Assembly (NCBI GenBank): GCA_036897485.1
Contig: JAYMTF010001858.1
Location: forward strand, 1 to 20,970
From: Pelargonium nanum
Lineage: Eukaryota > Streptophyta > Magnoliopsida > Geraniales > Geraniaceae
Direction of reading: 5' to 3'
Length of the DNA stretch: 20,970 nucleotides
Part shown: positions 12,401 through 17,920 of the stretch, piece after piece
How positions within the stretch are numbered: the stretch's first letter is position 1
How the letters are laid out: each line of letters starts with the position of its first letter
The notes under the pieces: generated by a model
Told to the model about the DNA's origin: nothing
The model's database searches: none
What the model saw: only the letters and a program-made list of their open reading frames with translations
Made by a program: the position numbers and the translations under genes

Positions 12401-13530
12401 TATTGAATTTGACTGTAGCTGAACCATTGAAACTGCAAGCCTCATTGTGAATTGAACCTATGATGAAAACAGCTGGATTAGAGATACTAAACAACCGCAA
12501 CCATGAATTTATTTGTACACGATACTTAAAAAAGCTTAGCCGGATCTTACAATTCAAATTTGGTTTGGCTCTTCACTCAGAAAAATGCTTCCATTGACAG
12601 ATATTAATATTGATTTAAGAACTACTCCACCCTAGAATTGCCAAAGATAATCTTGCCATGATCTCAATCAAGAACAGTGATGTTCATCAATGTTATGTGG
12701 TAGCTTTACTGTGTATATCTGTTGGCACCTGCAATTCATGTCTATTTATTGTAGCATACTACTTTTCTAATAAAGTTACAATCACAGGCCTCTCCCCTTG
12801 CATCACAGGCATATGGTTGGGGCAAGCATGCAGGTATTTATTTGCGTTCCAATATCTTGCGCCACTGATGCTTTTCCCACCTTTTTCTGCTTGAGACCCT
12901 TTCTCCCCTATGCTTTTACTTCTGACCATCTTTTGGCATGTCTCATGCAGTTGCAGAGGGCAGCAAAATTTTTAGATTCAGGGGCTGTCAGGGCAACAAG
13001 GTTTCTATGGCGGTATCCAACAGCTCGTCTTCTCCTACTTTTCTATCTGGTAAGAAATTTTCATATATTTCAATTGTCTGGTGATGGAAAAAAAATTAAG
13101 TATTTACATTGTATATCTGCAGGTATTTGTGCACCTATTCTTGATGTATCTGTTGCATCGCCTTCAGGTATGGATATCTGACTATTTAATCATTTGTTAT
13201 ATGAGGTTGATATTTGATAAGAGCCTTGTTGCAAAATGTTATATACTTGGTATTGAGTTGATATGCATATAATGTACTGCACAATGTTGTGGCTGCCAGC
13301 CGAGTAACGTTTGGTCTAGGAGTAAAAGTTAAATGAAAAAAAGGAAGAAAGTAGCCGTGCAATATATAAAAACAGGCTGGAAAAAGAAGAAGAGAAATGG
13401 TAATCTACGTGAGAACAGCAATAGCGCTTATGTCAAACATTTTTTCTGCTATGTTTAGGAACAAGATGATAGTTTTGCCGCCAGAGAAGTTGCAGAATCA
13501 ATGGGACTTGCCAACCGTACTTTGGCATAG
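3432..13530 (+). CDS. GC1: Golgin candidate 1 (golgin-84-like), 21 coding exons
   Basis: Tail-anchored Golgi coiled-coil protein, homologue of animal golgin-84; the Arabidopsis protein sits on Golgi cisternae through its C-terminal membrane span and is thought to tether vesicles or cisternae. Exons: 3432-3459, 4737-4817, 5541-5590, 5694-6344, 6468-6530, 7554-7631, 7752-7955, 8216-8272, 8375-8449, 8528-8599, 9456-9518, 9658-9756, 10597-10668, 10818-10886, 11628-11675, 11770-11865, 11973-12052, 12788-12833, 12951-13049, 13123-13167, 13459-13530. They join to 2148 nt, 715 residues, close to the roughly 707 I recall for Arabidopsis GC1. Residues 1-20 read MASWLKAAEDLFEVVDRRAK, the family start. 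Residues 54-270 (one 651-nt exon) are acidic and poorly conserved. About 271-610 is heptad-rich coiled coil with conserved blocks SKEARLAR, NSEIEALV, MESIMRNREL, MKRDAEHYSRQ and ELEKRYRELTDLL. RFLWRYP (661-667) precedes the span 671-688. All introns are GT-AG except intron 13. Exon edges come from frame and remembered homologues, not transcripts. Confidence 0.93.
3460..4736 (+). other. GC1: Golgin intron 1 (1277 bp)
   Basis: A phase-1 intron splitting codon 10 (Asp, G|AT) of the conserved LFEVVDRRAK start. It opens GGTCTCAATT and closes CATCAG. It is T-rich. I recognise no transposon, RNA gene or coding segment. Long first introns near the start codon sometimes enhance expression in plants; nothing here shows that directly. 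Confidence 0.75.
4818..5540 (+). other. GC1: Golgin intron 2 (723 bp) with a 32-bp direct duplication
   Basis: A phase-1 intron between exons 2 and 3, ending TTGAAG. Around 4924-4975 the motif ACATGAAAAAGGGAACTTTC occurs twice, offset by 32 bp, and CTCTACTTTAACA flanks both ends of the pair, so a short segment has been duplicated locally. The remainder shows nothing I recognise. A second possible donor lies 9 nt downstream, at 4827. Confidence 0.75.
6531..7553 (+). other. GC1: Golgin intron 5 (1023 bp)
   Basis: A phase-0 intron with a strong donor (CGG|GTAAGC) and a pyrimidine-rich acceptor ending TTTCAG. Apart from the direct repeat at 6931-7156 listed separately, I recognise nothing in it. 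Confidence 0.75.
6931..7156. repeat. Diverged direct repeat, two ~95-bp copies in intron 5
   Basis: Copies run about 6931-7025 and 7062-7156, with a 131-bp offset. Both open GAGTATATGTTAT, share ATTTCTAAGATTAAAA in the middle and end near GATTGGTT. They differ at many positions, so the duplication is not recent. No terminal inverted repeats or target-site duplication are visible, so I call it a local tandem duplication rather than a transposon. Confidence 0.75.
8600..9455 (+). other. GC1: Golgin intron 10 (856 bp), host of a TRIM element
   Basis: A phase-0 intron, donor CAG|GTAATG, acceptor TTGTTCAG. About 330 bp of ordinary AT-rich intron sequence surrounds a 526-bp miniature LTR element inserted opposite to the gene. 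The splice sites lie well outside the element, so splicing is probably not disturbed. Confidence 0.8.
8800..9325 (-). mobile_element. TRIM (miniature LTR retrotransposon fossil), minus strand
   Basis: Two direct repeats of 152 bp, 8800-8951 and 9174-9325, flank a 222-bp interior. On the minus strand the repeats begin TGTTGAAGTGGG and end near TTTAACA, the TG...CA form of LTRs. Just inside the 5' LTR (right side on the + strand) is a site like the initiator-Met tRNA primer-binding site used by many plant LTR elements. Just before the 3' LTR is a purine tract (GTGAGGGGA). No protein-coding content is present, and the total size fits the TRIM class. LTR identity is about 85% by hand alignment, suggesting insertion some millions of years ago (rough inference). 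The layout looks whole; no clear target-site duplication is visible. Confidence 0.85.
9757..10596 (+). other. GC1: Golgin intron 12 (840 bp)
   Basis: A phase-0 intron, donor CAG|GTATAC, acceptor GATGCAG. It contains a G-run (about 9879-9898) and a less AT-rich segment (about 10060-10170) that might derive from an old insertion. I could not assign that segment to a family and see no terminal repeats. Confidence 0.7.
10669..10817 (+). other. GC1: Golgin intron 13 (149 bp), apparent GC-AG intron
   Basis: The conserved peptide runs ...KLSYVE then AEVQKMRVE. The only cut that keeps both blocks intact is GTGGAG|GCTAGA with acceptor AATGCAG, giving a GC donor. The alternatives are a GT at 10663, which would drop Val-Glu, and a GT inside TTTGTGCC at about 10686, which would add six residues. 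Neither keeps the spacing I remember in homologues. GC-AG introns are a known minor class spliced by the major spliceosome. Retention would reach an in-frame TAA shortly after the donor. Confidence 0.65.
10887..11627 (+). other. GC1: Golgin intron 14 (741 bp) with a GC-rich insert-like patch
   Basis: A phase-0 intron, donor CAG|GTAACT, acceptor TTAACAG. From about 11335 to 11492 it holds a GC-rich patch with CCCGACCCGACCC and ending CCCAGCTCTA. This recalls the GGGTCGGGTCGGG-rich interior and TAGAGCTG-like ends of plant hAT-type miniature elements. I find no matching left terminus, so I do not annotate an element. Confidence 0.7.
12053..12787 (+). other. GC1: Golgin intron 17 (735 bp)
   Basis: The only phase-2 intron in the gene, splitting a Glu codon (GA|G) just before the conserved PLPLHHRHM block. 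Donor TTGA|GTATGC, acceptor ATCACAG. I see no repeat or mobile element in it. Confidence 0.75.
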
Positions 13531-13860
13531 AGGTAGCTGCTGGAGAGCAAGAACTCTCGTTAATCTCCCAATCCCTTGTTGGGTCTTGCAAGGTTGCAAC
13601 TCGGTTTCTGTATACGTAGAAAGGTTTGAGAATGACATTAGAAAAAGTACAAAAAAGAAGAGAGAGATATGCAGTTGCTGTTTCAGCTAGATGTAGGTGG
13701 AACTATGGAGATTTTTTTTATATAAAAAAAAAACTAAGCATACAAAAGCTGATTAATTGGTTAAAATATGTTTGTTTGTTTGATCAATTTGTGTATACCT
13801 TGACCTTTATAATTGATATTCATAAGGTACGAGCCACCTTGTTGTACATTTAAACTTGCT
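13531..13860 (+). other. GC1: Probable 3' UTR of the golgin gene
   Basis: The sequence after the TAG stop is less AT-rich for about 180 bp, then becomes T-rich with TTGTTGTACATT and a TGTAAT-type signal near 13880, as expected near a plant poly(A) site. There is no perfect AATAAA, which is common in plants. The right edge is approximate. Confidence 0.4.
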
Positions 13861-13961
13861 TCTCATTTGTAGATGTACCTGTAATGCTAAAATTGAATTT
13901 ACCACTTCACAATGACAAAATGTTTCTGCGTGTTTACCCGTTGCAATTAAGGCAACATATG

Positions 13962-13985
13962 ATTATTATTATTATTATTATTATT
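13962..13985. repeat. (ATT)n microsatellite
   Basis: About eight ATT units in a row, read directly, in the intergenic space between the two genes. Confidence 0.95.
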
Positions 13986-14179
13986 TTTAAATGAGAATGA
14001 GGATCCAATTTTACTGCGATTTCATGACTGAAATTATGATTAAAAAATGAATATCATTTTCGTTCTTAGTTTTTATTCTGAATAATATAATTCTAATCCA
14101 AATATTACCCAAAGTAGCTTGGGAGGTTTCATTAGCACCCACATGACCCACCAATTGACAAGGCTAGTGTTCTAAGGGG

Positions 14180-14325
14180 TGAGAGCGGTGAGGCGAAGAG
14201 TGTTGGAGGTAACCTAACGAGTCGAAGAGTGTTGGAGATGACTGGTGAGGCAAGAGTATTGGAGATGACTTGGTGAGACGAAAACTTTAGAGATGACTCA
14301 ATGAGGTAGGAGGTTTCGGAGATCA
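14180..14325. repeat. Imperfect ~28-bp minisatellite, 4-5 copies
   Basis: A unit resembling GGTGAGGCGAAGAGTGTTGG AGATGACT recurs at spacings of about 27-29 bp (GAAGAG at 14195 and 14224, CAAGAG at 14251, GAAAAC near 14280). Copies become more diverged toward the right. It is G-rich on the + strand, unlike the AT-rich flanks. It lies just before a LINE fragment, but I cannot show that it belongs to that element. Confidence 0.7.
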
Positions 14326-14431
14326 ATTGTGAAAACTAAGTGTTGAGAAGAAGTGAGAAGCTTTCTTGTGGAGGATAAATGTTGAAGAGAGGTGATGAGC
14401 TCTCGTTGTGATTTGAAACTCTCTTGGTGAC

Positions 14432-14555
14432 TTCAGTCTCGTCAATGGCTCTCCGACAAAGGAATTCAGTTTGTCCAGCGGAGTCAAGCAAGAATGCCCG
14501 TTATCCCCATTTCTTTTCATTCTGGCCGCTGAAGCGTTGCATCTATTGTTGAGTC
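14432..14555 (+). mobile_element. LINE reverse-transcriptase fragment
   Basis: One + frame reads about 41 codons of a plant LINE (L1-type non-LTR) reverse transcriptase: FSLVNGSPTKEF, then SSGVKQECPLSP, then FLFILAAEALHLL. This is the well-known stretch with the consensus NGSP...G-x-x-Q-G-D/C-PLSP-x-LF. The canonical Q-G-D/C here reads Q-E-C. The catalytic Y/F-A-D-D box, which should follow downstream, is absent because the match stops at the edge of the inverted repeat. There is no endonuclease, no poly-A tail and no target duplication, so this is a short 5'- and 3'-truncated relic. Confidence 0.85.
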
Positions 14556-14850
14556 ATCAATTCATGTCTAAAATTGAACTACTTAAATAAATGTATTTAT
14601 ATTTTCCATAATGCATTTTAAGTCAATTGGCGACAAATTTATTACAAATTTTGAACAAATGTAATTATACCAGTAGTAAATTCATTAATTAACTAAGCCG
14701 CCAAATTTATAGTTTTTTAAGTGTTTACTACTGGTATAATTACATTTGTTCAAAATTTGTAATAAATTTTGTCGCCAATTGACTTAAAAATGCATTATGG
14801 AAAATACAAATACATTTATTTAAGTAGTTCAATTTTGGGCATGAATTGAT
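14556..14850. repeat. Near-perfect fold-back inverted repeat (125/127-bp arms, 43-bp loop)
   Basis: The left arm 14556-14680 is the reverse complement of the right arm 14724-14850. By hand alignment I count three mismatches and two single-base indels, about 96% identity. A transcript through here would fold into a long, almost perfect hairpin with a 43-nt loop. The arms carry no coding capacity. There is no flanking target-site duplication, and the right arm continues into a tandem array, so this looks like an inverted duplication of an array unit rather than a free-standing MITE. Confidence 0.92.
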
Positions 14851-15115
14851 TAAACCGAAAGGATGACCATTCTAAGCAAAACATAATTTTGTCGTCGAGT
14901 GACATAAAAATGTCCACTAAGAAGTTTCAACAACCGAAAAATTATAAGATTAACTATTCAGTTCATTAATGAGTTCAACTGTCATTATAGTTACATTCTG
15001 ATCCGTTTTGTCGCCGAGTGCTTTAAAAATATATTTTCAAGAATCTAAATACATTTATTTAAGTGTTCCAATTTCGGACATGAATTGATTAAACAAAAAA
15101 GATGATATTATTAGA
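14724..15115. repeat. Three diverged ~120-bp tandem units
   Basis: The core TTTTGTCGCCRAGTG is repeated with GTCGYC at 14771, 14891 and 15010, spacings of 120 and 119 bp. Units 1 and 3 also share ACATTTATTTAAGT, CATGAATTGATTAAAC and a following GATGA. Unit 2 is the most diverged and keeps mainly the core and AGTGACATAAAAATG. Unit 1 is the right arm of the fold-back. Confidence 0.85.
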
Positions 15116-15319
15116 AATGTTCCCATATCTTATCATTTGCACTACTTTTATTTCATTTTACCCACATAATTTATGCATTTTAGTTTTTTTGGCACATTTC
15201 ACTAAGGTTTGGTCAATGACCAGTCAAACTTTAGTTTTTTTACTTTATTTTAAAAATTATAGATAATGTAACTGTTAAACTGTACCATGTCTCAGGCTGA
15301 GTTGGGATCAATATAATAT

Positions 15320-15329
15320 TATAAAAATA
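15320..15329 (+). promoter_or_regulatory. TATA-like element of the single-exon gene
   Basis: TATAAAAATA lies 71 bp upstream of the first in-frame ATG (15400) and about 240 bp upstream of the preferred start (15571). It fits a core promoter, but the surroundings are so AT-rich that chance TATA motifs are frequent. Confidence 0.35.
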
Positions 15330-15525
15330 ATATAATAACACAAATAAAGACAAAAACAAATGGGACATTTCGTTTATTTATTTTTGTTAACGTTAGAAAA
15401 TGGTACAGATACGGCGTCGTATTAGTAGACAGCAAAAACTAAAGAACCAGGAAAAAAAATTGCAAACAAACCCCTCTAAACAGTGTCTCTCTCTGCAACG
15501 CCAAGTTTCGCACTTTCTCTCTCTA

Positions 15526-15545
15526 ACCTCTCTCTCTCTCTCTCT
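15526..15545. repeat. (TC)n tract in the leader of the single-exon gene
   Basis: About 20 bp of nearly pure CT repeats with TTCTTCTTC following. CT-rich tracts are typical of plant 5' leaders and support placing translation start downstream, at 15571. Confidence 0.85.
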
Positions 15546-15570
15546 GCTTCTTCTTCTTCGTCTTCGTCAC

Positions 15571-17502
15571 ATGAATCCCAACAAAATTGAGGAAGATCTC
15601 TTCCCCCACCACCACCACCACAACCACCACCACGATCTGGGCCCACCTCCGCACCTCATCGCTCATTCTCAGCCGTCCATTTCGATACCACAACACCAAG
15701 ATCAGGACCCGCCGGAGACCTTCTCTCTCCCGGAGATCGTCCTCTTCCGGTCCTCCTCCGACGAGTCCTCGGCTCACTCCTCCGACGACAACGAGAACGA
15801 CGACGACTCGGTCCCTCGGGCTCCTCCTAGGTCTTCCGATGAGGTTTCTCTCCAACCGGCGGCGTACATCAGCCCCGAGCCTCACATCTCCTCCCAGTTC
15901 TACACCTTCAACGCCGAGTCCCACTCCCTCATGATCCAATGCATCCTCGAGCGCCGCCTCGCGACGCCGGCCGAGATCCGCGCTGCTACCCCACGCGCCG
16001 TGCTCAAGTCGTGGCGTGCGGTCTGGAAGGACCGGAACGAGGACACTGCGTACCTCACCGCGTGGAAGCGCATCCAGGAGAAGCTCTCGGCTCACATTGA
16101 CGCCTCCGGTAACAAGTTTTTGTGTTTCAAGAACAATTCGCAGCAGTTTGTTTCTCATATTAATCAGTGGCAAGACATTGTCATGAGTTTCCATGGTGAT
16201 GCTGACTTGAAACATTTAGGGCTTAAAGAAACTATAGAGAGGATTAAGCAAGTGTGGACTGTAGGGGCCAAATTTTATGGAATTCCTGAAAGTTATATTA
16301 GGGTTTGTATTGGGTCTTGTCCTGTGTGTTCTTCTAATTCCTCGTCCGGGTCTGCTCTGAGGAGCAAGAGGCGCAAGTTTGAGTATACCGAGTCTATTGA
16401 TGTCCCGGCTAAGGAGGTGCCTAGTAGACTTCAGCAATTGGCGGCCAAGCATAAGGTGGTGCTCTGCATTAGGCAGAAGTATATTAGGTATAAGCCTTTT
16501 ATGGCCGAGGTCAAGGATTATGCTTGTCATAGGGCGGGTGAGCCTGCCATGAAGAGGTCTAGGATTCTGAAGAGGGAGCCATATGCGTCAAAGCGGTGTG
16601 GGTGCGGGTTTCGCATTAGGGCCATAGTGCCCATTACTAATTACAATGAGAAGGATAAAACTTTTGTGTATCAAGAAGAGGGGATAGCAGTTTTTAAGTT
16701 GTATGCAGTTCATTCGGGGCACGAGCCAGGGCCGTTGGATGGAAATGCTAGAATTATGCATCGAGTTGTTGGGCACAAAGGCGGATTCCTGTCAGATCAA
16801 GACATGATCTATGGGGTGAGTGAAGATGCAGAGCATGAGGGGTTTAGGTTAATGGGGAAGGATGATGGCGATTTACGGCTTGCGGTTTTGCAGCAGATGC
16901 AGGAATTGAGAGCTGAAATTGGGATGCTGGAAACGAAAATTGCAAAAATGCCACATGAGCTACTGGGCTCAATATCCCGTGATTTATTTGATGTTGTGAA
17001 TAAAGTTAGGAGTATAGGTGATGAGAGCTCGAAGCCCATTGAGATCCTTTCTGACAAGCCACACACTGATGATGTATTGGTGGGGGAGAATGATTTGGCA
17101 CATTGGAGTGACCACCACGAGCACATATATGGGGACGGCAAAGAGACAGAGCTGATTGAAGACGATGAAGATAGTTTTGGGCAAACTCTTGGGGATGTTG
17201 TACCTTGGGACCATATGGGAGAGGAGTGTAGGAGTCAGAAGGATCTGATGAGCGAGCCTTGTAAACCAGAAAAATGGTTAAAATGCAGCGACTTTGATGA
17301 GAAGAGCATTCTTGACTGTGAAGATACTAAACTAACCAAGCCCATTAGACATGATGAGGCTATAGTGACAGATGTAGGTCTTGTTGGTATACAGGTTGAT
17401 AGTTTCTACCAAGATAATCCAAAATGGTATGATTCTCCATGTGGGTTGGACCCCAGTGCAGATTGCGGTGATAGTGGATTCAGGCATGGGGAGATTGTGT
17501 AA
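15571..17502 (+). CDS. Uncharacterised plant protein with FAR1/CARF-like Cys/His cluster
   Basis: An intronless gene of 643 residues; I do not recognise a gene name. The start MNPNKIEEDLFP is preferred because the 171 nt before it read like a CT-rich leader, although an in-frame ATG at 15400 would give 700 residues. Order of parts: His-rich run (about 13-23), acidic Ser/Asp-rich segment (about 50-85), conserved helical-looking region 109-245 (SHSLMIQCILERRLATP, WKDRNEDTAYLTAWKRIQ), a Cys group C246/C250/C253, basic RSKRRKFE, then C319, CGC at 343-345 and HSGH at 381-384. The C ... CxC ... HxxH order, with FRIRAI and FKLYAVH strands between, resembles the zinc-binding WRKY-GCM1-like fold of FAR1 and animal CARF (ALS2CR8) proteins; that is inference. 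A short heptad-rich stretch (434-461) and an acidic C-terminus follow. A nuclear DNA-binding or regulatory role is likely but unproven. Confidence 0.9.
   Translation: MNPNKIEEDLFPHHHHHNHHHDLGPPPHLIAHSQPSISIPQHQDQDPPETFSLPEIVLFRSSSDESSAHSSDDNENDDDSVPRAPPRSSDEVSLQPAAYISPEPHISSQFYTFNAESHSLMIQCILERRLATPAEIRAATPRAVLKSWRAVWKDRNEDTAYLTAWKRIQEKLSAHIDASGNKFLCFKNNSQQFVSHINQWQDIVMSFHGDADLKHLGLKETIERIKQVWTVGAKFYGIPESYIRVCIGSCPVCSSNSSSGSALRSKRRKFEYTESIDVPAKEVPSRLQQLAAKHKVVLCIRQKYIRYKPFMAEVKDYACHRAGEPAMKRSRILKREPYASKRCGCGFRIRAIVPITNYNEKDKTFVYQEEGIAVFKLYAVHSGHEPGPLDGNARIMHRVVGHKGGFLSDQDMIYGVSEDAEHEGFRLMGKDDGDLRLAVLQQMQELRAEIGMLETKIAKMPHELLGSISRDLFDVVNKVRSIGDESSKPIEILSDKPHTDDVLVGENDLAHWSDHHEHIYGDGKETELIEDDEDSFGQTLGDVVPWDHMGEECRSQKDLMSEPCKPEKWLKCSDFDEKSILDCEDTKLTKPIRHDEAIVTDVGLVGIQVDSFYQDNPKWYDSPCGLDPSADCGDSGFRHGEIV
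15601..15635. repeat. CAC-rich microsatellite coding the His run
   Basis: Repeated CAC codons within the coding sequence give HHHHHNHHH. Such runs change length easily, so this part of the protein is likely to vary between alleles. It falls in the poorly conserved N-terminal segment. Confidence 0.85.
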
Positions 17503-17920
17503 AGTGTTGAATTCATACACAACTGTGACGCCTCTTGTATTACCTAGAGGGGAGGGAGCATGAATTTGACTTATGTATTGGTACTTGTTGATGAAACGGC
17601 GTTGGAGATTGTAAATGTTCAGATCTCATATTGCTTTTAACATGTAATCAACCAGTTATTGTTTGTGTAATATAGTTCTATGTCATTCTTATGCAGAGTG
17701 TTGATCTATGCTACTTATCTAAATTCCAGACTACAGCAGTAAGAAATAATATATCTGTAATATGTTTGCGACAGACTTATAACAATTTATGCTTGTTCAT
17801 TTTTATATGGTAGTATGCCGCCATTGCCATTTCATTTCTGGCCTTATTACATTTCGAGTGTATATTTGTATGTATGATTATTCCAAGTGACCTTCAATTT
17901 AGGGCCCTTATCTGAATAAA
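17503..17920 (+). other. Probable 3' UTR of the single-exon gene
   Basis: After the TAA stop the sequence turns T-rich with TGTAAT-type motifs at about 17641-17670, and a perfect AATAAA at 17915. Either could mark a poly(A) region; plants often use several sites. No coding signal is visible. Confidence 0.4.

Noticed and set aside
12798-13181. A 127-codon + frame spanning golgin exons 18 and 19
   Set aside because: It is a chance open reading through intron 18 joined to real exon sequence, not a separate gene.
13397-13853. Open frames overlapping the last golgin exon and its 3' UTR
   Set aside because: The last exon is read correctly in another frame (EQDDSFAAREVAESMGL to TAG). These frames have no family resemblance.
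14556-14850. A free-standing MITE
   Set aside because: There is no target-site duplication, and the right arm continues into tandem units, so an inverted duplication of an array unit explains it better.
15587-15934. A 115-codon + frame rich in Ser, Thr, Pro and Arg
   Set aside because: It is the alternate frame of the CAC-rich and GC-rich part of the real gene, low in complexity and matching nothing.
15523-16215. A 230-codon open frame on the minus strand
   Set aside because: It is antisense to the GC-rich start of the single-exon gene. Its Arg/Val/Gly-rich composition mirrors the GC-rich codons of the + strand, and it ends in a run of charged repeats from the CT tract. It is a shadow.
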